Shown in pieces: positions 6,787 through 14,024 of a stretch of 17,729 nt of DNA. Each line of letters begins with the position of its first letter. The stretch's first letter is position 1. The notes beneath the pieces were generated by a model, which saw only the letters and a program-made list of their open reading frames with translations, did not search any database and was not told the DNA's origin. This DNA comes from GCA-020348365 sp964347995 (GTDB taxonomy: Archaea > Thermoproteota > Bathyarchaeia > Bathyarchaeales > Bathyarchaeaceae): positions 1 to 17,729 of the forward strand of contig CAYGBA010000030.1 of assembly GCA_964347995.1 (NCBI GenBank). Reading direction: 5' to 3'. The position numbers were made by a program, and so were the translations under genes.

Positions 6787-7635
6787 TCAGTAGTGGCTTA
6801 TTGTACCCGATTTCTTGGTTCTTTCCTCCATCCAATTAAACAAATAAAAGCCAAGAAAGATCGCCACCACGTCGATTATGAACAAAACCAAGATTTCGTA
6901 GTATACTGCTGTGACATTGTATTTTAGAAGCATGAGACTTCGAACAGCGATCAGTGCGTAAGTCAGAGGAAGAATAGTACTCACCATCTGAGCCCAAGAC
7001 GGAAGGCTTTGCACAGGATATCTCACGGGACTGAAGACGTAGAAGATGTTCTCCAATGTGTGTGCAAGGTCATGGGCCTGCTTATATCGAAGGGAGATGG
7101 CAGCCAGCATCAAAGCGATTCCGTATAGTCCAAGTATCAGGAGGATTATGATGAGCAGTATTGGCATGATCACTCCCAAGGTTATTTCGATTCCAAAGAA
7201 AAAGATACAGACGACAAGCTGGGTTATGGCATACATGGTGCTGCTGACGCTCTCGCCTAGAGCCTTTCCAATGAGTATGAAAGCCTTGTTGCATGGGGAT
7301 GAAAGCAAATAGTCCAACGTTCCCCTGTACGCTTCCCTCCTTATGCTCTCCCCAACGCCGTAAAGCGAAGTCAACACATAGCTGTTCAATATTCCTCCTA
7401 GAATAACAAAAGCAACAAAATTGGGAGTGCCCGCCAATTTTGCAAATTCCGGACTCTGTAGCCCTCCTACAAAGGCTTGTCCTTGTAATATGAATGGGAT
7501 GAACCAGAAGATTGGGAATATCGTCCAAAAAACAAAGACTGCTGGATACGCCATAAGAAACTTCATGTTCTTGACAAGTTCACTCCACATGATGTAAGAA
7601 TTTGAGGTCAAGTTCTGTGAAAGATTCCAGTTCAT
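6787..7635 (-). CDS. ABC-2 type exporter permease (first permease)
   Basis: This 282-residue protein has six hydrophobic segments (about 30-50, 73-94, 131-152, 155-181, 193-213, 245-267). Its loop GESIRREAYRGTLDYLLSSP and its motif FSPVRYPVQSLP correspond to the same motifs in the second permease, so the two are paralogous halves of a likely heterodimer. The ATG overlaps the stop of the ATPase gene as ATGA (7632-7635), with GGAG just upstream, indicating translational coupling. The operon order ATPase, permease, permease resembles ABC-2 exporters of the drug or lipid-carbohydrate type. Confidence 0.87.
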   Translation of the reverse strand: MNWNLSQNLTSNSYIMWSELVKNMKFLMAYPAVFVFWTIFPIFWFIPFILQGQAFVGGLQSPEFAKLAGTPNFVAFVILGGILNSYVLTSLYGVGESIRREAYRGTLDYLLSSPCNKAFILIGKALGESVSSTMYAITQLVVCIFFFGIEITLGVIMPILLIIILLILGLYGIALMLAAISLRYKQAHDLAHTLENIFYVFSPVRYPVQSLPSWAQMVSTILPLTYALIAVRSLMLLKYNVTAVYYEILVLFIIDVVAIFLGFYLFNWMEERTKKSGTISHY

Positions 7636-8741
7636 CCTTTCTCCTCCACAAGTTTTGCCCCCGTCAGCTTTATGAAAGCGTCCTCCAATGTGGGCATGCT
7701 GACATTGACACTTGTGATCTGGACATTTTTCCCTCTAAGAGCATCTATCGCCAACTCCGCGTTTTCTTCAGCGTTTCCTCCGATTATCTTTATCCTAGAG
7801 GGAACTCCCTTTGCTTCTTCTTCTTGAATAAGCGTTACAATCTCTGCATTGCGGCAGATGCTTTTGAGATGGGTCTCAATGTTTGGAGGTGGCCCGTAGC
7901 AGCCCACTTCTACCACTTCTGTTTCTCGGATTATGGCCTTCAGGCGGTTAGGAGAATCTACTGCAACGACTTTCCCATCATTTATAATGGCCACTCTGTC
8001 GCACAAGTCATCTGCCTCTTTCATATAGTGGGTGGCCAAAAGAACAGTCTTTCCCTCCTCTTGGCAGAGTTCCTTAATCTGATTACGGATTTGTCGAGAG
8101 AAGGTGGGGTCTAAGCCTAGAGTGGGCTCATCCAAGAGTAAGATTGGGGGATTGTGAAGAAGAGCCCGGGCAATTGCAATTTTCTGTCTCATACCGGTGC
8201 TGTAGTCTTCCAGTCTCTCGTCTGCACGATCGGACAAATCCATCAGTCTCAGCAGCTCATTCACCCGCTCTTTTGCTTCCCTTCGCCGTATCTTGTACAG
8301 GGAAGCAAAGTACATCAGGTTGTCTTTCGCCGTCAGCTTCCAGTAGAGCGTACGCTCACCACCGATCACCAAACCTAGGCTTGCCCTTACCATCTGGGTT
8401 TGCTCCAGAATGTCGAAGCCGTTTATTATCGCCGTTCCCTCGTCCGGTATCAGTATGGTCGAGAGACACTTCACGAAAGTTGTCTTTCCAGCCCCGTTTG
8501 GACCCAGGAGCCCAAAAAGCTCCCCGGATCGTATTTTCACGTTGACATGATCCAAAGCAACAGTGACATCATTTTTTCCTTTGGTCTTCTCCTTTTCGGC
8601 TTTTCTTTTCAGGAAACCGAATATGCCCCTATACCTCTTCTTCTTGAATACCTTCGTAAGATCTATGGTTTGGATGCTATACACTCTATTTTCTCCATGA
8701 TGGCTTAACGTATACTGCTCATTAGCCTCAGAAAAACGCAT
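7632..8741 (-). CDS. ABC exporter ATP-binding protein (ABC-2 system)
   Basis: This ATPase powers the two permeases encoded directly downstream. It has 369 residues. Motifs: Walker A GPNGAGKT (80-87), signature YSTGM (180-184), Walker B LLLDEP (201-206) followed by TLGLD, and H-loop histidine 238 in LLATHYM. The C-terminal extension (about 270-369) is the domain usual for DrrA/NodI-type exporters. Residues 32-60 form a strongly basic insert, rich in K and R, before the ATPase core begins; this could lie against the membrane surface. The ATG at 8741 has no clear ribosome binding site; GTG at 8684 has GGAG eight bases upstream and would give 350 residues beginning MYSIQTIDLTKVF, so the true start may be there. 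Confidence 0.9.
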   Translation of the reverse strand: MRFSEANEQYTLSHHGENRVYSIQTIDLTKVFKKKRYRGIFGFLKRKAEKEKTKGKNDVTVALDHVNVKIRSGELFGLLGPNGAGKTTFVKCLSTILIPDEGTAIINGFDILEQTQMVRASLGLVIGGERTLYWKLTAKDNLMYFASLYKIRRREAKERVNELLRLMDLSDRADERLEDYSTGMRQKIAIARALLHNPPILLLDEPTLGLDPTFSRQIRNQIKELCQEEGKTVLLATHYMKEADDLCDRVAIINDGKVVAVDSPNRLKAIIRETEVVEVGCYGPPPNIETHLKSICRNAEIVTLIQEEEAKGVPSRIKIIGGNAEENAELAIDALRGKNVQITSVNVSMPTLEDAFIKLTGAKLVEEKG

Positions 8742-8771
8742 CTTTCTACTTATTAACTTTCCATTCTGATG

Positions 8772-9140
8772 TTATTCACTGCTCACTAATTCTAGGGCAT
8801 CCAGCAGAATCTTCCTATGATCGAAAGCCAGCTTGGATGGAATCTTCTTGAAGGCTCTGACCTTGCTCGCATCACTGCTGGGCTTAAGTCTTCCACCGAT
8901 CTCTTTGGCTAGATAGGCAACAGTTATAACATGTCCCCTGGGATCGCGATCCGTGTCAGAGTAGACAACCACCAACCTCTGTATTTTGACATCCAGTCAG
9001 GCTTCTTCTTTCGCCTCTCTTATGGCGGCTTCCTCCACAGTCTCCCCATACTCTACGAAGCCTCGGGTATCGCGTAGAAATCCTTGAAGGGTGGGTTCAG
9101 GCGTCTCATCAACACAACTGAACCGTCTCTTCTTTTTCAT
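8772..9140 (-). pseudogene. Decayed NUDIX hydrolase (ADP-ribose pyrophosphatase-like)
   Basis: The minus strand encodes most of a NUDIX protein in pieces. One frame gives GSVVLMRRLNPPFKDFYAIP. The protein then continues in a different frame as GFVEYGETVEEAAIREAKEEA, a clear NUDIX box lacking its end. The break near 9063-9065 looks like loss of one G from a GGAGGC (Gly-Gly) context. A TGA at 8997-8999 then stands where the NUDIX box has its conserved glycine (GGA to TGA), and the same frame continues LDVKIQRLVVVYSDTDRDPRGH to the end. In the first frame a TGA at 9137-9139 removes the usual N-terminus. The 67-residue frame from 8975 is therefore only the surviving tail. Assembly errors could mimic one lesion, but three disruptions suggest real decay. 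Confidence 0.78.
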
Positions 9141-9239
9141 CAAATCTCTCATCTCTGAAGAGTCTGTATGTCTATGCCTTAGATCGTTGACGCTGTTCTA
9201 ATGCGAAGATAGATCAATTATTCAAGTGAGGTTTCTAGT

Positions 9240-9794
9240 CTATTCCAGTTTCTTCATGTATTTTGAGGGAATTTGCTTAGAGAGGTAGACTCTGTCTGTT
9301 GCCTTGTAGAATCTTACACCTTCTCTCCGAGCCTTCTCAGCGTCTATAACCAAGATAACCGGATTCGGAGTTCTCCTTCCGCCAACTTCTTTAGCTATCT
9401 CCTTTGTGGTGGAGAGATGAACCCATCTGCGTCTCATAGATCTTAGGCCCTTCTCTAGAATCTTGGAGGCAGACTCTGCAGTGGTTCCATGATAGAGAAC
9501 CTCGACACTCTCATCCTCTGGCAGTCCTATCTCCACATCTATCGTATGCCCGTACAACGCTCTTATCTTTCCACCTACGATCTGAAATCTGGTCTTGTCA
9601 CCAGAATATGCTATGTCTCTGATGAAAGCCTCATCAACGTCGTATCTTTCCCTAACCCGTCTCAAAAGGGTGTTCAACCTCACAAAGCCTCGCTCATCCA
9701 TCTGCAAGTTCCTAGGGTTATGCCTCAGTAGATAACTCATGAACCTGCTCACCTTAACTTTCAGATTAGATTTTACTTCTCTAACGGCTGACAT
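9240..9794 (-). CDS. kptA: RNA 2'-phosphotransferase (Tpt1/KptA family)
   Basis: The enzyme removes a 2'-phosphate from RNA with NAD+ as acceptor, giving ADP-ribose 1''-2'' cyclic phosphate. The protein is 184 residues, the usual length. Motifs: SRFMSYLLRHNP (16-27, catalytic Arg24-His25), GDKTRFQI (65-72, Arg69), the NAD-binding segment LYHGTT (100-105), RRRWVHLS (121-128) and the C-terminal FYKATDRVYLS. AAGGAAG precedes the ATG. Archaeal tRNA splicing does not leave a 2'-phosphate, so its natural role in archaea is unsettled. It lies upstream of the decayed NUDIX gene; a working ADP-ribose hydrolase there would have been a logical partner, though that link is inference. Confidence 0.92.
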   Translation of the reverse strand: MSAVREVKSNLKVKVSRFMSYLLRHNPRNLQMDERGFVRLNTLLRRVRERYDVDEAFIRDIAYSGDKTRFQIVGGKIRALYGHTIDVEIGLPEDESVEVLYHGTTAESASKILEKGLRSMRRRWVHLSTTKEIAKEVGGRRTPNPVILVIDAEKARREGVRFYKATDRVYLSKQIPSKYMKKLE

Positions 9795-9887
9795 CTTCCT
9801 TTAGCAGGCTGCAAGACTACTTATTACGTCCAACGGAGATTCTATTCGTTCCCCCACGCAATTTTACATTAGACTTCAATAATGCTT

Positions 9888-10784
9888 TCAAGTGAGCAAG
9901 CTGTCCAAGGATATAACATCCTTTGACATAACAGCCCTAACCCCCTTTTTCGGATCCACTACCTGATTGATTTCTAAATCGATGGCGAGACTTCCAAACA
10001 TGTAAGCCTTCTCAAAGGACCAGTTGTATTCTCGCATGAAAGCCTCTACCGCGGCCTCAGTTGCAAGAGCAGCGGCCTCGTCCAAGGTGTCGCCGCAGGC
10101 CAGAAAAGCATACCAGTTGTGGGTTTCAAGTAGTGGCCATTCAGGCTTTTTATCCTTAATGAGGCTGAATCTTAAGAGGACTTCACCAGCCACCTCAATG
10201 GAAGAGACGCAGAGTTCGCCGTCGGCCTGTACTGCGTGTAGGTCGCCAGTTGCGAACAACGCTCCCTCAGTAGACACTGGTAAGTAGAGCTTGGTGCCTG
10301 CCGTTAGCTCCTTGACATCCATGTTTCCACCATGCTTGCCGAGAGAAGCTGAAGGAATGTCCCCTGATTCTGGAGCCACCCCAATCGTGCCTATCATGGG
10401 GTTTGCCTTGACACGGACATTCTCATCGAAGTGAACGTATCCCTTGCTTATCCTAGCTATCTTTGTTGAAGGGTTAAACCGCTTTCCTCCCAGGATTCCA
10501 TATTTGGGAACAGTGACTATCACACCCTTCTCCTCGACTTTTATATCCAGTATTTCCACGACAAGCGTATCCCCTGACTTAATACCCTCAACAAACACCG
10601 GACCTGTTGCCCCATCGACCCTAGACCAGTCAAGCTCATCTAGGGAGGTCTCTTCCGTGTTGATTTGTCCTCCCAGAGCATCTTCTGTCTCAAACAAGAC
10701 GAGTTCCCCAGGCTCGACATGTTCAACAGGCTTGTGTTGAGGGCTGAAGCTGTATATCACCGTATGTCTAGTAACAAAGTTCAT
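9888..10784 (-). CDS. Acetamidase/formamidase family protein
   Basis: The product, 298 residues from ATG 10784, belongs to the FmdA/AmdA family that hydrolyses formamide or acetamide to ammonia and the acid. Diagnostic segments are NPMIGTIGVAPESG (near 128-141), GKHGGNMD (near 149-156) and GDLHAVQADGE (near 180-190); histidines and acids in these are the presumed metal site. The length fits the family. GAGTGA is five bases before ATG 10784, so it is preferred over GTG 10793, which is inside that site and would add three residues. No transporter or regulator for amides is adjacent, so the substrate is open. It is transcribed alone; the divergent gene is an unrelated membrane protein. Confidence 0.9.
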   Translation of the reverse strand: MNFVTRHTVIYSFSPQHKPVEHVEPGELVLFETEDALGGQINTEETSLDELDWSRVDGATGPVFVEGIKSGDTLVVEILDIKVEEKGVIVTVPKYGILGGKRFNPSTKIARISKGYVHFDENVRVKANPMIGTIGVAPESGDIPSASLGKHGGNMDVKELTAGTKLYLPVSTEGALFATGDLHAVQADGELCVSSIEVAGEVLLRFSLIKDKKPEWPLLETHNWYAFLACGDTLDEAAALATEAAVEAFMREYNWSFEKAYMFGSLAIDLEINQVVDPKKGVRAVMSKDVISLDSLLT

Positions 10785-10830
10785 AGGGGTCACTCAACTT
10801 GGCTGTTAAATACACTTCAACATTTGGACT

Positions 10831-10846
10831 TTTTAAGTTTAAAAGA
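10831..10846 (-). promoter_or_regulatory. Candidate promoter for the amidase gene
   Basis: An AT-rich tract reading CTTTTAAACTTAAAAAG on the minus strand lies about 54 bases upstream of the amidase ATG, giving a predicted transcript leader near 28 bases. A second TATA-like element, TATTTAAC at 10812-10805, could instead give an almost leaderless transcript. Assigned from composition and spacing only. Confidence 0.3.
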
Positions 10847-10887
10847 GGGTGCAATTTGACGCGCCGGCAATCACTTCGCTAAATGGA

Positions 10888-10893
10888 TTTATA
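10888..10893 (+). promoter_or_regulatory. Candidate TATA box for the membrane protein gene
   Basis: TTTATA lies about 50 bases upstream of the GTG start at 10941, so transcription would begin near 10916 and the leader would include the GTGA ribosome binding site around 10931-10934. Spacing is typical for archaea; there is no further support. Confidence 0.35.
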
Positions 10894-10940
10894 GGATTCT
10901 ACAATGGATGCATAAAGAATTAATCAGAGAGTGAAAATCA

Positions 10941-11930
10941 GTGAACGTTAATAAAGAGATCGAAGGTAGTAAATGTGACAAGAATCTTCGAACAGATTAC
11001 GATTGCTATGTGGTGATGTTCCTGTCGTCAGAGAAAAGCTGGAAGCGTTTAATCTTCAGATGGAGCGCACCTCAGGGTGCTGCTACGATCGCGCTATTTT
11101 TCGCGCTAGCAATCGTCATCGAATACCTCGTAGTCTACCTTTTCCGGTCCTATGGTTTGGCAGACACGCAAACCTTTCAGCTACCGTCAACTGTACTCAC
11201 CGTAACTATCAGTCCACTGTTCCATCTCGTACCTCTTGGAGTGATCATTGTCCTCGTCTTCAGCTGGACATATCTCACACAGTACATAGCAAAGGTGCCC
11301 CGCAGAGGAGCGTCCATGAAAAAGCCATCAGCTAGGAAACCACTCAAAAAGACAAGGAAGAAACGCTTCAAGTCGATAAGAAGTTTTTGTACAAAAGTAA
11401 ACAGAAAGTTGCGAAAGGCTACTCGAGTTTTGAAGACCTCATACCGCCGAATAAGTGTAGGCGTTCTCAGGATCCGTGGTGTCTCGCCTATGATGCAGCG
11501 GATCTCTTTCGCAAGAGCCGCAACAAAAAGCGCCGTAGCAATAGTCTTGATTTTTCTTGTGTCTTTTCTAGCAGTGTACCTCATGGGTTATCCTAGTCTT
11601 ATTTATGATATAGTTGTCGGATTCTATCGAGGTAACCCATCGTTCCACGGGTTTGTGATAGGGACGATAGAGGCTGCCGGGTCAATAGGGGCGGCCTTAT
11701 CTCCGATAGGATGGTTGGCTTCAGCTATCAACAATGCCCTGATCGCAGCTGCTCCCAGCTTCAGGAGTGCTCTGGACGGCTTCGCCGTTTCTATAGTTGG
11801 GCCGTTGGTCGGGCTGGACCTGATGTGGAGATATGTCATCTGTCAGAACATCGCGGCATGGGTCGCGGCTATTGTTGCTTTGGCATACGCACAGTACGCA
11901 ACCCGCCTCTACCGCCGCTACAGGCGATGA
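10941..11930 (+). CDS. Unrecognised multi-pass membrane protein with basic cytosolic loop
   Basis: The 329-residue protein has hydrophobic helices at about 48-69, 92-115, 195-217 and 301-320, with a weaker hydrophobic, glycine/alanine-rich stretch at 236-275. Between helices two and three is an extremely basic segment (118-192, many K and R, no acidic run) that would lie on the cytosolic side and could contact nucleic acid or membrane lipid. I do not recognise the family. The GTG start follows GAGTGA by six bases; the next in-frame ATG (11016) would lose the first 25 residues. It sits between the amidase, which is divergent, and TFB, which has its own promoter, so no functional link is evident. 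Confidence 0.72.
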   Translation: MNVNKEIEGSKCDKNLRTDYDCYVVMFLSSEKSWKRLIFRWSAPQGAATIALFFALAIVIEYLVVYLFRSYGLADTQTFQLPSTVLTVTISPLFHLVPLGVIIVLVFSWTYLTQYIAKVPRRGASMKKPSARKPLKKTRKKRFKSIRSFCTKVNRKLRKATRVLKTSYRRISVGVLRIRGVSPMMQRISFARAATKSAVAIVLIFLVSFLAVYLMGYPSLIYDIVVGFYRGNPSFHGFVIGTIEAAGSIGAALSPIGWLASAINNALIAAAPSFRSALDGFAVSIVGPLVGLDLMWRYVICQNIAAWVAAIVALAYAQYATRLYRRYRR

Positions 11931-12004
11931 TGATCGGTCCTTGGACTAGATAATAGCGCCAGCATGTTCAAAAATTACTGAAGATGTATGGGTTATTTCT
12001 AATG

Positions 12005-12035
12005 TTTATATAAGAGTAATGATAATATTTATATA
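12005..12035 (+). promoter_or_regulatory. Tandem TATA boxes upstream of TFB
   Basis: TTTATATA occurs at 12005-12012 and again at 12028-12035, a 23-base period. The flanks are also similar (TAAT before and AGAG after each), so this looks like a duplicated promoter module. The two boxes predict start sites near 12033 and 12058, both upstream of the TFB ATG at 12103. Confidence 0.6.
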
Positions 12036-12038
12036 GAA

Positions 12039-12054
12039 GAGCTAATCCTAGCTC
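12039..12054 (+). promoter_or_regulatory. Perfect dyad between TATA box and predicted start
   Basis: GAGCTA-ATCC-TAGCTC is a perfect 6-4-6 inverted repeat beginning three bases after the downstream TATA box. Archaeal repressors often bind between the TATA box and the start site, so this is a candidate operator for TFB. It could also be chance. Confidence 0.4.
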
Positions 12055-12056
12055 AC

Positions 12057-12091
12057 AACCCTTCTAGCTGCAATGCTGTATTGAAAGGGTT
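12057..12091 (+). promoter_or_regulatory. Leader hairpin of the TFB transcript
   Basis: AACCCTT (12057-12063) and AAGGGTT (12085-12091) are perfect complements around a 21-base loop. The left arm coincides with the start site predicted from the second TATA box, and the right arm ends eleven bases before the ATG. A 5' leader structure is possible; stability was not computed. Confidence 0.3.
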
Positions 12092-12102
12092 CGTTTGCAG
12101 AA

Positions 12103-13017
12103 ATGACAGAGCAACTAGTTGAACAAATCCGGTGTCCGGAATGTGGAAGCTCGCATACGATCTGGGACAAAGACCGGGGTGAATTTGTCTGTGGCGAATG
12201 CGGGTTTGTTATAGCAGAAGATATGCTTTCTCGGAGGCCGGAATGGAGGGCCTTCACTCCTGAAGAAAAGCGTGCGAAAACGAGGGCAGGGGCTCCTACC
12301 GATTATGCTCGCTATGACAAGGGCCTACCAACCACGATAAGAGTAGATAGAGATGCGTTCGGTCGACCGCTTTCTCCTGATGTTAGGCGTCAGATGTGGC
12401 GCCTCCGAAAGTGGCACATCCGATCACAGATGCATGCCTCCGAAAGCCGAAATCTCATGTTTGCCATGAACGAACTTGAAAGACTCTCCGACAAACTGCA
12501 TATACCATCATCAATTCGAGCCAGAGCAGCCGTTATATACCGCAAAGCTCTCGACGAAGGGTTAGTCCGCGGTCGGTCTATAGCCGCTATCGTTGCGGGA
12601 GCATTGTATGCTGCTTGCAGGCTTGCCAAGATTCCGAAGAGCCTGAAGGAGTTTGGGGCTGCTAGCATTCGAGATGAGAAAGAGGTGGCGAGGTCCTACC
12701 GCTTGATTGTTCGCAAGCTGAAACTGGAAACGCCGATTCATGATCCGCTAGACTATGTTTCAAAGATCGCTGAAAAGGCTAAGCTATCAGGTGAGATTCA
12801 GGGACAAGCCGTCAGAATAGTTCGGAAGGCTCAGCGCGAACGCTTAACGGCTGGGAAAGATCCGAAAGGGATTGCGGCAGCCGCTTTATACATTGCCTGC
12901 AAGCTTAAAGGGGAGAAGGTGAGACAGAAAGATATAGCGGATGCGGCCAGCATTACTGAGGTCACGCTCAGGAATCGTAAGAAAGGATTGGCCAAAGGGC
13001 TGAACCTAGAAGTCTAA
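12103..13017 (+). CDS. tfb: Transcription initiation factor B (TFB, archaeal TFIIB)
   Basis: TFB binds TBP-DNA and recruits RNA polymerase. The 304-residue protein is of normal length. It has an N-terminal zinc ribbon CPEC...CGEC (Cys11, Cys14, Cys30, Cys33), the B-reader/linker beginning EWRAFTPEEK (47-56), and two cyclin folds at about 113-200 and 212-300, with the SLKEFG and RQKDIADAASITEVTLRNRKKGL segments that contact BRE DNA. The conserved linker usually reads HDKGLST; here it is YDKGLPT (71-77), with tyrosine for histidine and proline for serine. The ATG has no strong ribosome binding site. Many archaea carry several TFBs, so this may be a specialised paralogue. The promoter carries duplicated TATA boxes and a dyad. 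Confidence 0.96.
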   Translation: MTEQLVEQIRCPECGSSHTIWDKDRGEFVCGECGFVIAEDMLSRRPEWRAFTPEEKRAKTRAGAPTDYARYDKGLPTTIRVDRDAFGRPLSPDVRRQMWRLRKWHIRSQMHASESRNLMFAMNELERLSDKLHIPSSIRARAAVIYRKALDEGLVRGRSIAAIVAGALYAACRLAKIPKSLKEFGAASIRDEKEVARSYRLIVRKLKLETPIHDPLDYVSKIAEKAKLSGEIQGQAVRIVRKAQRERLTAGKDPKGIAAAALYIACKLKGEKVRQKDIADAASITEVTLRNRKKGLAKGLNLEV

Positions 13018-13066
13018 GCGAAACGACCTAAGCATCCCTTTTCGCAGCCTACAGACGATTCTTCTT

Positions 13067-13882
13067 CTAACTTGGGACAATTCCGATGGGTGTCACTGAA
13101 ATACCTTCTCTGCGCAGACTGTGAATTAAGGGATTTATGCCCACGGAATCGCTTGCAATGTGCCCAGTGACTACGAGATTTCCCTTATTTTCAGCTTTGA
13201 GTTTTTCCAGATCTCCCGGTCTTATGTGAATGTATACAACCGTTCCGACGCGATACTTGAAATAGGTCGTTGCGATCTCGTAGCCGCCGTTCGTTCCGGC
13301 ACCGTGCGAAACCACAACTTTTCCAGCGGGGTTTTCAGCCTTTCCCAGTCGAATTTTGATTTCAGTAATCGCGTTTTTGAATTCAGGAAGCTCTCTCAAA
13401 GCGGAGACTACATCGCGCACTTTGGAGTCTTTTCTGATTTTGCTGTCCACTTTTTCGCTCATTATTCTTCTTCCAACCTCATCCAACGGTGTGTGGATGT
13501 TCATGTAGGGCATCTTCAGCAGCCTCGCAACATCGATTGCGTGACCGTAGTTTCGTGTGTGTGCCTCAACCTCTAGCTCTTTGAGCCTCTTCTTAACTGC
13601 CTTTCTCGCCTCTTCGATCGGAACTCCAGCTGTAACCATCTGTTGGATGTGCCTCTTGAAGACTTGCTGGAATTCTGTGGTTGCCGTTCCGCCTTGTGGG
13701 TGATGAGCGATTACAGCGTCGTAACCTGTCTGTTTCGCAAGTAAAAGTTCTGGAACACCAGCGTCTATGCCGAAGAGGATTTCTCTGATGTTGTCGCCGC
13801 TAACGTATATGGCGCTGTCTTCTGGAACCTCTTCTAATCCTGCAAGTTTGAGAGCCAACTCCATGATCTCTTCCGTATTCAT
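13067..13882 (-). CDS. NIF3-like (DUF34) dinuclear metal-centre protein
   Basis: The 271-residue protein belongs to the widespread NIF3/DUF34 family, whose members bind two metal ions and have no agreed reaction. Metal-binding positions are visible: VIAHHPQGG (His60, His61), NIHTPLD (His130, Asp134) and TGHIASDSVG (His241, Asp245). The length is in the usual range. The start ATG has GGTGA seven bases upstream; that GGTGA lies within the right arm of an inverted repeat (see regulatory entry). It diverges from argF and converges on TFB. Confidence 0.9.
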   Translation of the reverse strand: MNTEEIMELALKLAGLEEVPEDSAIYVSGDNIREILFGIDAGVPELLLAKQTGYDAVIAHHPQGGTATTEFQQVFKRHIQQMVTAGVPIEEARKAVKKRLKELEVEAHTRNYGHAIDVARLLKMPYMNIHTPLDEVGRRIMSEKVDSKIRKDSKVRDVVSALRELPEFKNAITEIKIRLGKAENPAGKVVVSHGAGTNGGYEIATTYFKYRVGTVVYIHIRPGDLEKLKAENKGNLVVTGHIASDSVGINPLIHSLRREGISVTPIGIVPS

Positions 13883-13888
13883 TGATTG

Positions 13889-13908
13889 TTCACCTTCAAA
13901 TTGGTGAA
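13889..13908 (-). promoter_or_regulatory. Inverted repeat containing the NIF3-like gene's ribosome binding site
   Basis: On the minus strand TTCACC-AATTTGAA-GGTGAA forms a perfect six-base-pair stem with an eight-base loop, and its right arm holds the GGTGA ribosome binding site seven bases before the ATG. A TATA-like CTTTTATG at 13940-13933 predicts a transcript start near 13909, so the mRNA would begin at the hairpin. If folded, it would block translation initiation. Confidence 0.4.
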
Positions 13909-13984
13909 ATCCTATTCTATTGATTCTTTTTACATAAAAGGATAGGGTGGTAGCCTAGGCGAAAAAATCTTTCTCAACATAAAT

Positions 13985-13991
13985 TTTATAA
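13985..13991 (+). promoter_or_regulatory. TATA box of argF
   Basis: TTTATAA lies 34-40 bases before the argF ATG at 14025, predicting transcription from about 14012-14015 with a leader near ten bases. The AT-rich core stands out and the spacing is typical of archaeal promoters. Confidence 0.55.
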
Positions 13992-14024
13992 TCCAACGTA
14001 TGTCTAAGCCCTAACGAGAAGAAT

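Noticed and set aside
7602..8114. 170-codon plus-strand frame across the ABC ATPase and permease junction
   Set aside because: It is antisense to two genes with strong motifs and is cysteine- and phenylalanine-rich in the manner of shadow frames.
8997..8999. TGA in the NUDIX gene read as selenocysteine or a reassigned codon
   Set aside because: The position is a conserved glycine, other genes here end in TGA, and a separate frameshift lies nearby, so simple decay or sequencing error is a better explanation.
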